Source of the DNA: Polydactylus sextarius
Lineage: Eukaryota; Chordata; Actinopteri; Polynemidae
Assembly: GCA_016801845.1 (NCBI GenBank)
Contig: CM028909.1
Span: 23,526,813-23,590,812, forward strand
Reading direction: 5' to 3'
DNA length: 64,000 nucleotides
Below are positions 54,801 to 63,931 of this stretch, piece after piece. How positions within the stretch are numbered: position 1 is the first letter of the stretch; every line of letters begins with the position of its first letter. A program made the position numbers and the translations under genes. Below the pieces are notes generated by a model. The model worked only from the letters and a program-made list of their open reading frames with translations. It made no database searches and had not been told where the DNA came from.

Positions 54801-54823
54801 CCTGGCACTAAAGGTTTAGGCAT
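45898..54823 (-). CDS. ampd1: AMP deaminase 1, muscle isoform (AMP to IMP + NH3)
   Basis: Converts AMP to IMP in the purine nucleotide cycle; the AMPD1 isoform acts in skeletal muscle. Sixteen exons join in phase: 54823-54802, 54623-54606, 51388-51223, 51060-50922, 50191-50026, 49931-49712, 49519-49390, 49024-48830, 48689-48558, 48446-48283, 48089-47963, 47461-47298, 47094-46974, 46819-46646, 46385-46275, 46053-45898. Total 734 residues, 728 without exon 2. Sixteen is also the human AMPD1 exon number. Metal-binding HIHAAACMNQKHLLRF and the catalytic SLSTDDPMQFHYTKEP are intact, as are GMNTFMFRPHCGEAGA and NISHGLNLKK. The N-terminus MRAFAEHVFASETKDE..EISMFDV is AMPD1-like rather than AMPD2/3. 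The end is LNLIKEGLKSD-stop. The start is ATG 54823 (MPKPLVP). Intron 2 (51389-54605) carries a SINE and intron 11 a MITE. Confidence 0.95.
47515..47779. mobile_element. MITE-like non-autonomous DNA element in an ampd1 intron
   Basis: It begins TTAAAGGTGAAGTGTGTAGG and ends with an imperfect inverse, CCTAGACTGGATCTTTAA. The interior phrases catctagtggtgaggtt, atggcagtacaacatggtgg and ttatacactaatgaaaac match, from memory, a very abundant percomorph element of this length class. It is internally deleted relative to that memory and has no coding capacity. It lies wholly within the intron between exons 12 and 11 of ampd1. Confidence 0.6.
50831..50862. repeat. (ACTTT)n short tandem repeat
   Basis: About five copies of a five-base unit followed by ACTT remnants, in the ampd1 intron between the exons at 50922 and 50191. 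Confidence 0.8.
53081..53345 (+). mobile_element. tRNA-derived SINE
   Basis: The head has an RNA polymerase III A box, TGGCCTGGTGG (53091-53101), and a B box, GGTTTGAATCC (53135-53145), spaced as in a tRNA promoter. The B box differs from GGTTCGAATCC by one C-to-T change, typical of CpG decay. The body (gctcacctaggtgatgggtt, aatgcaaaggttaattttgt) is a common fish SINE tail, from memory. A 19-A run sits just to the left. It is inserted antisense in ampd1 intron 2. Confidence 0.7.
54606..54623 (-). other. 18-base mini-exon of ampd1 (candidate exon 2)
   Basis: On the minus strand the pyrimidine-rich tract tgtgtatttgttgcag is followed by 18 bases and a donor, GTGAGA. Included, it inserts YAKKGK-type residues between MPKPLVPE and TDDKM; skipped, exon 1 joins exon 3 in frame. 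Human AMPD1 also has a tiny in-frame second exon (12 bases), which can be skipped. The position and phase match, so this is a probable homologue. Confidence 0.55.
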
Positions 54824-55110
54824 GGTGACGCTCTTCTGGTGAAACGCTCCCTGAGGACCAAAGGGTGGTCAGGCACCGGACCACTGTAGTAGGGAAGTGT
54901 GGAGCCCTATGCCTGGACTGGGTAATATTAAGCTGTCTATGCCTCACATGTAACCAGAGCCTTCTGCGTCCACCCAAGACACGCCTGGATGTAACTGGCA
55001 ACTCATATGTGTCCAATTCTATTTTAAGTCATCTATGTGCAACCAGCACTCAATAACAGCCACAGCATACAGACAAAGAGACTGGTATGTGTGTGTGAGA
55101 TAGGCCTTGT

Positions 55111-55118
55111 TTTATATA
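55111..55118 (-). promoter_or_regulatory. TATA-like element upstream of ampd1
   Basis: TATATAAA on the minus strand about 290 bases 5' of the ampd1 ATG. A CArG-like CCATTTAAGC lies a little further upstream, which would suit a muscle gene. A transcription start near 55085 would give a 5' UTR of about 260 bases or a spliced leader. Motif evidence only. Confidence 0.25.
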
Positions 55119-55304
55119 ACACCCTGACTGCTGCACAAGTAGCTCTGCACATGGGAGGTGGGTGCTTAAATGGCTGGTCATAAGCAAATTCACATACCTC
55201 TCTACGCCATACAAATGCAAAAGATTAAATAATTTTTTTACTACTGGGTCAAAATAACGAAGTTTACAATCTAATATTGTCTTTCACTGATGAGAGTCAT
55301 TTTT

Positions 55305-55400
55305 GCAGGTGTCTGCCCACAAACTGGGGTTGATAATGATGATGCAGATATAAACATCTGTACCAAATTTCATAGCATCCAGTAGTTCTCAGCATTCAAT
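55305..55400. repeat. Short fragment of a teleost repeat
   Basis: gtaccaaatttcatagcatc followed by cagtagttctcagcattcaa is a phrase common in fish interspersed repeats, from memory. The fragment is short and ends next to the hairpin at 55402-55428. Confidence 0.35.
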
Positions 55401-55401
55401 G

Positions 55402-55428
55402 TCATACCTTCATATTATGAAGGTATGA
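55402..55428. other. Perfect 12-bp inverted repeat (hairpin)
   Basis: The arms TCATACCTTCAT (55402-55413) and ATGAAGGTATGA (55417-55428) are exact reverse complements around the loop att. It is intergenic, upstream of ampd1. Confidence 0.8.
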
Positions 55429-55429
55429 A

Positions 55430-57160
55430 AAAGATTATCACATAATGTTGGTTAATCCAAATTACAAACAAAAACAAATTTATAGACAAACTTATTTTTT
55501 TATTTATTCCAGATAGACTGGACATACCAATGCATTGTAATGCCAGTATTACCTTAGTGCAGATTGGTTTCAGTGTCCATATTTGAGTAAGAAGTAAGAA
55601 GAAATTACAACACAGAATTGCCAAAAACATTTTTAACGCTATTGAAAAATGACTTGAAAAATGGTGTAGGAAAAAGGAAAAAAAGGAAGTTGAATGGAAT
55701 GGACTTTCATTTGTTTTAGTCAGAGCATTGCTAAAGAGAAACTCTTTAGCAACAGGTATTTTCCAGAGGCAGTGTCTTGGGATGATCCACAAAGAATGTT
55801 GTTAATAGTTTCCTTTAGAAATATTTCTTCAGTTTCAGTGTACCCAGTTCTGCAACTGCAACAATTATAAACTTCCATGTAGTCCCATTATATTAATGTG
55901 AAGATTTACAGAATCACAAAGTCACTCAACCTGTGCAAATATAACCTAGAAATGTATCTGTATGACAAAATTATCTGAGTGCCATTCACTTGCAACACGC
56001 TTGTGCTTCTCGTTCAGTTTGAGACGCTGTGCAGCTTGAGAACATTTAACAAGTGATCTATTCTTAGGGAATGTGATCCTAAATGTCAGCGTTCCTCTTG
56101 GGGTGCAACTAGGTAAAGATATCAAGTTAGGAATAGGCAGCCAGTCAGTTTAGCCCTCAAACAGAGCACCCCTGAGCAAGAAGAGGATGTTCCCGTCAGG
56201 GGACAGAGAGGCAAAAAGGCTAAATGAGGAAGCTGGAGCAGAGGCTGGGACAAAATAACGTCAGGGAAACCTAGTAAGGTATGATGACCATCACTGATTA
56301 CAAGTACAGTACTCAGATGGTAGACGGGCAGATGGGGAAATTGATGGGGCCAACCAGTGGGGCTGTTTGTCCAATAAATTCAATATTCACAAAGAAGTTC
56401 AAGTGCTGCCAGCAGCTACAAACCAGTCATTTTGACCTCACACACCACAAAGACCTTTTGAAATCCTAGATTCCTTCCCTGGCCCAGTGTTCTTTGAACC
56501 CCTTCCAGACTGTATACCAATTGGAAGTCAGACTAGATGTTATCATCTAGACACACCTTTAACTACATAAGGGATTCTCCTGTTCCCATTTTTCTTTATG
56601 CTAAGTGTCACTGACATATAATACCATATACTATATATAAACCATATATATAAACCTTGCTCACTCTGCAGGAAAGAAGATTCACCACATTATTTCTGAG
56701 CTGAATCACCTGCAGCGCAACATCAACAAAACAAAGAAGTGTTTAGTAGTAGTGAGTGAGAAGTGAGAAGCTTACATTATTACAACTGTTTGCTTCCACG
56801 AGTTTGCTAGCAGTGCCTGTCCCTATGTGCTAAGTTTTTCTTTCACCAAATGACTGAATTATCTTGCTGAGTCACTGTGCCTCATACAGTGTGCTGGTCG
56901 GACAGTCAAAATGAAGGACCCAGGTAATCCTTCCTTCCTTGGGCCATCATGTTATACACTTTCACCCTTTTCTCCACATCTCAAATGATACCTGTCATTA
57001 ACAGGTAGGTATGTTTTCAGATTGATGTTCTTTTTATGTGCTCATTTTTAAAGCTACATGTCAGCATTTGTACCAGATTTTTTGTACCAGAAGTGCCAAA
57101 CTAAAACATGAATGTGATACCCAAACTGGAAAAATACTCAATGAAATGCTCTCTGCAAAG
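55430..57160. other. Intergenic stretch without a recognisable gene
   Basis: A/T-rich DNA with no exon chain. Two TATATATAAACC words in tandem (about 56631-56660) and short protein-like open stretches near 56160-56230 and 56675-56765 were examined. None has a start codon, splice partners or a family match. A short ATG-led stretch ending in a donor (MKDPG, near 56910) precedes the PLAAT-like fragment and could be a relic of the same gene. Confidence 0.4.
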
Positions 57161-57196
57161 TTTTTTTTACACGATGGGATCTGGCTGTTCCTCCCC

Positions 57197-57343
57197 ATGA
57201 ACCTTGGAGATGGATATGTGGTTCACATAAGCAGGGGGGAGCAGGGAGTCCAAGTTTCCCTGTCTCATATTACCCCTATCATCATCACCCAGAATGTCAG
57301 ACACTACCAAATTACAACAGGTGGTCCCCTGAACTGCCTGTAG
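57197..57343 (+). pseudogene. Fragment resembling a PLAAT/LRAT-type phospholipase-acyltransferase
   Basis: An open frame reads LGDGYVVHI, then a short polar stretch, then VSLSHITPIIITQNVRHYQIT before a stop. It resembles the core of PLAAT (HRASLS) proteins, where VGDGYVVHL is followed by a variable loop and SVMSALTDKAIVKKELLYDV; the His of GDGYVVH is one of the catalytic residues. The upstream HWA segment is not convincing (IWLFLPMN). The NCEHFV cysteine motif is not found within 1 kb downstream. A donor-like CAACAG followed by GTGGTC ends the similarity. It is either a decayed gene piece or one exon of a gene whose other exons I could not find. Confidence 0.4.
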
Positions 57344-57359
57344 TCTGCGAGTTGTTTGG

Positions 57360-58495
57360 GTTGTGTTTGGCCATACAAACATTTTCTGTGGTTTTCAATT
57401 TTCAAACATTATATTATAAAATAGGAGACACAGTAAAACATTAGTAAATGGACAACAAAACTATGGATTTGTTTCATTAGTATAAGACAGTCTTGTATAT
57501 ATACCATATATCATACCTTCATGGCAGTTATAATATTCAGCTTGTGTTGATTAAACTTTATTATCATTAGAGTGCATTAGTATTATCTAGATGTACCTAT
57601 CAACTTGCCAGCTGAGTGTACTCCCAATGTATAAATAGATCAAGATGGTGTCAGATAACAATGTTTTGTTTTCTATTAATTATTACTGATGTCAAGTACA
57701 CTTGTGACTAAAGCTCCTCCAAGTGCATGTGGGAAGAAACCTGAGACTTGATCCATCACCCTCACTGAGACTTTGACATAAGCCAAGCTCACAGCAGCAT
57801 TACAGCACCATAGTCTCACTGGATTGTCTGCAAATCTAAAGTGTAAAGGTCTGAAATTCTGTTTCTATTTTTGAATATTATACAGGACAGACTTTGAGGA
57901 ATGAGGAATTTGTTTGATAGTGGCGACATCAGTTGCAGTTCAACAGTTCAACATGTTTACATGTTCTTTTTGGATTGTTATCATGTTTCCTGTTGAGAAG
58001 ATAAAGAGAAACACCCAGACCTAAAAACAACATTAACATATAATCCAACACGTATACAGGTCCTGTTTGTTTTCAGGCACGTGTCATAAGACTATAAACT
58101 GCACATCCAACAGATGGATACTTTCTTAAACTGCACATAAAAAGTGGAAGTAGCAATTTCATATGTGATAGCTTATAAAAATAGAACTTGCTGATTGGTA
58201 CAAGTAGTGTTGGTGGTATGTGAGAGACCGGGATCAGACAGGACACTGTCTTTGACAGCAGAGTTCAGGATCACTAAAAGGTGAAATAAATACATATTTT
58301 ACGCAGAGAAATAGAGCATTATCATTGTGATCAAAAAACTGAACTTTTTAGCAATAAAACAGCACTCACACTGTGGTGCACTGAACATTTAGAGACAACC
58401 AGATGGAGGCGAATAACCAGCTACAGCTATGGTTGTACATGGTTTGGTGGTGAAAAATATGGACTAAAAACAAAGCAAAAAGTGAAAACTGACTT
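57360..58495. other. Intergenic stretch, nothing recognised
   Basis: A/T-rich sequence with no ORF of note, no splice-consistent exon and no clear repeat. It separates the PLAAT-like fragment from the fish repeat at 58500. Confidence 0.5.
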
Positions 58496-58499
58496 CACA

Positions 58500-58800
58500 T
58501 TAGGGCGACACAGGGCTTAACGCTGTTGCCTCACAGCAAGAAGGTCTTTCTGTGTGGAGTTTGCACATTCTCCCCATGTCCCCATGGAGGTTTCCTCCAG
58601 GAGCTCCGGTTTCCTCCCACTGCCAAAAACATGCAATATGTGAATGTCTATGTGTGGTCCCGCGACCAGCTGGCGACCATCCAGGGTGTACCCTGTGTAG
58701 CTTATCCCAACTTCCTTCACCCATAGGTTCACCCATAAGCTGGGACAGACGCCAGTCCCCACTGACCCGAGTGCAGGATAAAGGGGTAGAAGATGGATGG
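58500..58800 (+). mobile_element. Abundant teleost short interspersed element (internally deleted copy)
   Basis: The order of phrases (gttgcctcacagcaagaagg, gtgtggagtttgcacattct, ccggtttcctcccactgcca, gcgaccatccagggtgtacc, then a GATG-rich tail at 58790-58803) is that of a very common SINE-like fish repeat, from memory. Compared with that memory, the stretch after gaaggt that carries the GGTTCGAATCC-type B box is missing. The many ORFs here on both strands are products of the repeat, not genes. Confidence 0.65.
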
Positions 58801-59635
58801 ATGGACTTCACATCAGTTACCTTTAACTTGTAACTGCCATTTGAAGACTAATTGTTGATGAAACTAGAAAACGCTGTAAACATCTCTCTTTTTTTTGTTC
58901 TTATAAAGTTGCTCTGAGCTAATTAAAATAAACAAAGGACAAAATGGCCATATTATCCCTATAATTCATGACAGTGAGCCAATAGTACCAGGACCCTAAA
59001 ACTAAAGAAGCTAAATAAAATTTCTGTCTTTTTATTATGTACCTGTTCTTGTCTTATTGTGATATATCAAAAAGAGATCCCAGGGAAATATCTTTTATTG
59101 GTGATGTAAACAACTGTAAGTATTTGAACTTTCTTTGTTCAAAACATTTTTGTTTTTGTACAGTTACACAGGAATCTAAACAAATATCATTTTGCCATGT
59201 CTTTATTTTTTTGAGTAGAATGGAAACTAAGTGAGATGGGTGGGATCATAAACTATCCAACAGTGGTGCCTTCAGGAATTCTAATTGGTCTTAATTGCTC
59301 AACTGTTCCTCCCAACCACATCGTTCACCCACTAAGCAGACAGGTCTAAGCATCTGGACAACAGACAGGACTAAAAGGTCAGTCTCTGCAATTTTTTTCT
59401 TTCATTCTTTAAGAGGAACTGTTCTTTAAAAACATATTTTTCTGTTAATCAGACATACTAATGTAGTAATGGTGATAAGATTTATATGATTCCCAAACTT
59501 GACCAACACTTGATGTGCGGGCAGATTACAGTGCATGATAATGAGGGTCATTTAGCTGTCTCCACCATTTCCTCAGTCAGAGGGAGCAACAACTCCTGCT
59601 CAACACACTTCTTTTTAAAATCACAGACTTGTACA

Positions 59636-61158
59636 ATGGAAGTGAAGGTGTCTGTGGACGGTATCCCACGTGTGGTTTGTGGAGTTACACAGGAAACAAC
59701 ATGCCAAGAAGTGGTCATAGCACTGGCTCAGGCCTCGGGTATGTATACTTATGGCTCTGCAGGGTCGCACAATTTATGGTCTGACATGTCTTTATGGTCT
59801 GACGTGCTTACCAAGCTGGTAACCACATCACATGTTGTCTCTCTCATTAGGCAAGCCTGGACGCTACACGTTATGGGAGAAATTCAAAGAGTTTGAGCGA
59901 TGCATGGCACCCAATGAATGCCTTCTGGAGACTCTTGAGAAGTATGGTGAACAGGCCAGGGAGGTCCAGCTCACCCTGCTCCACAATGGACCTTCTCTCT
60001 GGGATGAAATAGGCAAAGCAAAAGTTGGCAGGTACCAACCCTGTCCGCCAATGAGGAAAAAAAAAAGATGTTGGGGCTAGGATGCGACGGAGTAGCGGTT
60101 CATTGAGTTTACATCGCCAAAGCTTGCCACCGTTGTCTTGTTCGAAGCCAGAAGCTGAGCAGCAAAAAGAAGATGTAAAAAGACCTAAAAGAAAGTCTCT
60201 GACGCTCATGGAGGAGGCCTGGGAATGGCTGGAGAATCTGGGAAAGAGCAAGGTCTACAGTACTGCCAGCGAGAAGGAAAACAGTAAAAAGACTGATAAA
60301 AGGGCCCTTAGCTCTTTAGATGTTTCTCTCATGTTTGACAGTAATTTATTAAGTAGTAAAAGCAGAAGTCAGAAATATTTAAAGTCTGACTTGGACCATC
60401 AAACATCCTGCTGCATGGGAAGTCAGACAAAAGGTAAGGAAAGCAAACACTACAATAACAGTCAAGAAGCGAAATCTGATGACCTGTTCAGATCGAGATG
60501 TATCACAATTGAAGATGAGAAAAACTGTCTGAGAGAAATGATAGTAAATCAGCTCAGCTGCTTACAGGACTTACAGGCGCAGATAACACGCATAGACAAA
60601 CAGATTTCTGAGCTTGAGGAAAAACAGCGAGCCACAAGAGCTGAACAAGAAGCTGAGCTGAGAATGGCTGAAGAGGAAATGGAGCAGATCAAGTTTTGGG
60701 AAAACGAATTAAAGGCAGAAGAAAGCCATGAGAAAGATTTACAATGTCAGTTCCTTGAGATGAGGGAAAAAGCTGTTGAATGCAAGGCCACGCTGGAGGA
60801 GTACAAGTGCAAAATACAGGGTTTTGATTTCTTTTCCTCTCAGAAAGTTGTTGAAGAGCATCCAGAGACGATTTCAAAAGTTGATGCCGCCACCGAGTTT
60901 TCAACGAAGGATTCAAATCAGGAACAATCTGATCCAGATAGGAATACAAATGCTAACAGGAAGTTCGTGCCCAGAGACAACCCTCCTCATGCACTAATTT
61001 CTCCAAACCAGATGAGAGCGCGGCGGCCCACAGGTCCAACAGAGCTCAGAGAGTGGTGGACACGCTGGTCTGAAGCCCAGAGCTCTCAATTACAGACTAA
61101 AAAGAAAGTGATTCACCGCTCAGAACTAACTATTTATCTTGGCAGCACGAAGGTTTAA
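59636..61158 (+). CDS. N-terminal RASSF family protein, RASSF7/RASSF8-like (frame interrupted)
   Basis: RASSF7-10 proteins carry an N-terminal Ras-association domain and a coiled coil and act as scaffolds in junction, mitosis and JNK/Hippo-type signalling. Exon 59636-59738 begins ATG (MEVKVSVDGIPRVVCGVTQE) and joins 59851 in phase 1. A 5' acceptor at 59626 precedes the ATG. The RA domain covers about residues 1-85 (TTCQEVVIALAQASG, GRYTLWEKF, GPSL). Then KRPKRKSLTLMEEAWEWL matches the RASSF8 linker PKRKSLTF, and a coiled coil follows (about 60530-60830, with FWENEL as in RASSF8). The C-terminus ends STKV, a class I PDZ ligand. The frame breaks in a ten-A run (60057-60066): as written, translation stops at 60078-60080, while the rest is open in the next frame from 60055 to 61158. 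Without the break it would be about 469 residues. Whether it is RASSF7, RASSF8 or an extra fish paralogue is open. Confidence 0.75.
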
Positions 61159-61715
61159 AATCAAATTAAGTCACAAATACTATGTAACTATGATGAATTG
61201 TCCTCCAGCTGTGCCACTTTAATTCTTTACATTACACATGAACCCAGACTTCCCACGTTTGTTGCCTCCAGTGAGCCTCCTAGCAATTAAACAGGCTCCA
61301 TGCTGGAGGTGAGGCCTTATGGTTCTAACCTGGCAGAGAGAACTGGATGAACCAAAGTCAAACGCTTATGGCATTGAAAAGATCGATGGATGATGTATTT
61401 TACTGTTCTTTGTAACTCAAGTGCAGATGCAGGTGTTCATTTTAAAGGGGTAAAAGTGGAGTTTCATCTCAGGTTAACTTGTAAGTTGTGTCACATGAGA
61501 AACCCTGGCTTTTAATGTTTCTCACTGTGCTGTAATGTTTCTGTTCAGTTGGTCTTTTTGTTGTAACTGGTTTATAATAGACAATGCAGATATCTTGAAT
61601 TGTTTCATGTCCTCAGATGACTGTTGTCTTTGGGTACAACATTGGTCAACATGATTGATTTTTTTTTTTCCTGCAGTAACGCCATATTTACAGTCTGTGC
61701 ACTCGTGAAGCCGTG

Positions 61716-61721
61716 AATAAA
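61716..61721 (+). other. Polyadenylation signal of the RASSF gene
   Basis: Canonical AATAAA 558 bases after the RASSF stop codon, with a second overlapping AATAAA-like word. It gives a compact 3' UTR. Confidence 0.6.
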
Positions 61722-61756
61722 ATAAACAAAAACACCGCTTGTGATTTTCATAAAAT

Positions 61757-61762
61757 TTTATT
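61757..61762 (-). other. Candidate polyadenylation signal of csde1
   Basis: TTTATT on the plus strand reads AATAAA on the minus strand, about 1.5 kb beyond the csde1 stop codon. It faces the RASSF signal only 36 bases away. Confidence 0.45.
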
Positions 61763-63271
61763 CAATTGTTTTTCATTCAAGACCATTAACAAAAGAACAT
61801 GATAACCTCTGTACGTGGTTCAACTGAAACCCAATGATCTCTAAAGTTGAAATTAATTTAGACTGTAACTTAATGTGCAGAGGCACAACAGCTCACTCAC
61901 CATGTTTCCAGAGCACAATAACTGATATCCTGATTCTTGATGCTTTTTTTTTTTTTGTTTTGTTTTTGTTTTTTTTGTTTTTTTGTTTTTTAACTGAGTT
62001 TCTAATACTTTACCCTTCTCCTTCTTTAAGTTAAATTTGTTTCATTATATCTGAAGTTTGAACTTTCACTAAGAAGAAAAAGCACACATTACATACAGTA
62101 TAGTTCAACCCACAGGTTTGGGATGCATATCAGTATTATTTCTACTAGAAAAGACAGCCACCCTAAGATTGTTCTTAATATTTTGGCGGTTGGCTGGGAA
62201 CAGAGGATACATCTAATTTTTGTTTTTTTGTCGTTTTGTTTTTTGTTTTTTTTTTTCATTTCACTTTGCTTGTAGTTTTTAGGCACCTTATTCTTACTTA
62301 ATTCAATATTAGCAGATTGAGTTTCAATGGAAAAAAGCAAAAATATGTGCAAGAAAAAAAAAAAAAAAAAAATACAAAGTATAAAAGAACTGCAGATATA
62401 AGATGCCACAAGGAATTCTGCACCTGGGAAAATTGCTTAAGTGGAACATGTGAATACCAAAAAGGTATCTAAAGGCTCCAGACTGGTAGAAGTAAATCCC
62501 ATTAGATTAACTAGTTTGACATTCACATACGTCACACACACCATGCTTTCACGTCAGCTCTTCAATAAAGCATTTTAAAAACTGCTCAAAAAAAACGAGC
62601 AGAGAATCCTCAGTTTAAGCTCGCGCATATGAGAAATATGATCCTCCTTATGGAGGGAACTTTGCTTTGCTTTATGCGTTTTGTAGGAAAGCATACAGTA
62701 GTGGAAACTTGATAATGACGTCATTTTCAGTTTCCGTGGGTAAAGGAGCAAATATATGAGAAACAAATTGGAGCAGAAGCTCAAAGACATGCCAACAGTC
62801 ACACTCATTCACCCAGGCAAACTACTGGACAGATTACAGGTGCAGAATTCCAGACAAAGCAGATTTAAAAAGATAGGGACATAGACAGCCACACAGTCAT
62901 CACTCTGATTTAGAGGGACACGACCCTCAGAAACAAATACCTCCATTACACACTATAATTACTTCTAGGATACATCACACACGCACACACTCAGAGATCC
63001 CATGTACACTGCAGTGTGGACTGTGTATCAAGTACATCATATACATGAGAGGCAGGGAACTGTGGAATGAGAAAAGTTCCCTTGCAGGTTTTGATGGGGA
63101 CAAAGATTACACATGCCGATTACTGTATGTGTGTGCATGTTTTTTTTTTTGTTTTTTTTTTTGTATGAGTTTGTGTGTACAAGCATGTGTCTAATCAAAT
63201 TCCCTTATCTCCTGCTGCTGCCCTTGGGGACAACATCCCGCCAACACTGAATGGGGCGGGCTCTGTATTGC
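61763..63271 (-). other. Probable csde1 3' UTR with A-rich and U-rich tracts
   Basis: There is no coding signal between the csde1 stop and its candidate polyadenylation site. In the transcript sense it contains A-rich tracts broken by single C (plus-strand T/G runs at 61943-61992, 62219-62256 and 63139-63163) and a U-rich run (plus-strand A run at 62353-62372). The ORFs here are chance. Confidence 0.5.
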
Positions 63272-63931
63272 TCAGTCGATGACACCAGGCTGACGAGTCT
63301 TGCGCTCCACATTGAAGCCCTGTACAGCAGAGGACAAACTTTATCAGTGCCGACGCTCAGACATGCGAATCAAAGTGACAGGTACTTGATGTCAAAAGTT
63401 TAAGGTATAAATATTATTGAACGTTCAATAAACAGCCCTGATTTACAATATATGTACAGATTGGAAATATCACTAACAAAATGCGTTTAGATGTTAAATA
63501 AGTTACTTTATCCATGTACAATTTAAAAAAAAAAAAAAAAAGTTTGTACCTTTGAATTGTCAGGACCACGGGGCTGTCTAACAATGACCAGACGAGGAGC
63601 ACTGGCATCATCAAGAGTGATGCTCTTCAGTCGGTTCACCAAACGGTCAGGGCGAGGCGTTACCACTGGTTTAGGCCCCTCACTGAAGAGGCATAATAAG
63701 AATTAAAGATCAACACATAGATCTTAGGTCATTGAACACATTATACATATTCAGCTGGAGTCCTCACCTGACTCTGCGTACATTACAGGCACTACATTTT
63801 CCTGTGCGTTGATTGAGGACAACTGAGAACTCCACCTCATCCCCGGTTTGGAGCTCCAGACCATCTTGCACTTCTTTTACATGGAAGAACAGCTTCTTAC
63901 TATCACCGACTTCATATGTGATGAAGCCAAA
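63272..63931 (-). CDS. csde1: Cold shock domain-containing E1 (UNR), C-terminal exons only
   Basis: CSDE1 is a cytoplasmic RNA-binding protein with repeated cold-shock domains that controls translation and mRNA stability. Three exons are present: 63931-63768, 63682-63550 and 63319-63272, joined in phase, giving the last 114 residues. The first has the end of the last cold-shock domain (FGFITYEVGDSKKLFFHVKE, GDEVEFSVVLNQRTGKCSAC). The second has PRPDRLVNRLK and LDDASAPRL, and the last ends TRQPGVID-stop. The match to the human C-terminus (RQAGVID) is close along its whole length. The gene continues past the right edge; 63932-64000 is intron. In human it lies head-to-tail with NRAS; here its downstream neighbour is the convergent RASSF gene. 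Confidence 0.95.

Noticed and set aside
56160..56235. Charged open stretch (STPEQEEDVPVRGQRGKK) that reads like protein.
   Set aside because: No splice sites in phase, no start, no family match, and other frames are equally open over this length.
56675..56765. Helix-like peptide (KKIHHIISELNHLQRNI) after two TATA-like words and an acceptor-like CTCTGCAG; looked like a cytokine helix A exon.
   Set aside because: No start codon, signal peptide or partner exons with cysteines were found nearby. The open stretch is about 90 bases, so chance is more likely.
58500..58833. Several ORFs on both strands of about 80-100 residues.
   Set aside because: They fall entirely in a SINE-like fish repeat.
60000..60082. 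A short intron to explain the RASSF frame change.
   Set aside because: The distance between the two frames is far below minimal vertebrate intron length and there is no branch/acceptor layout; the A-run explains it with one base.
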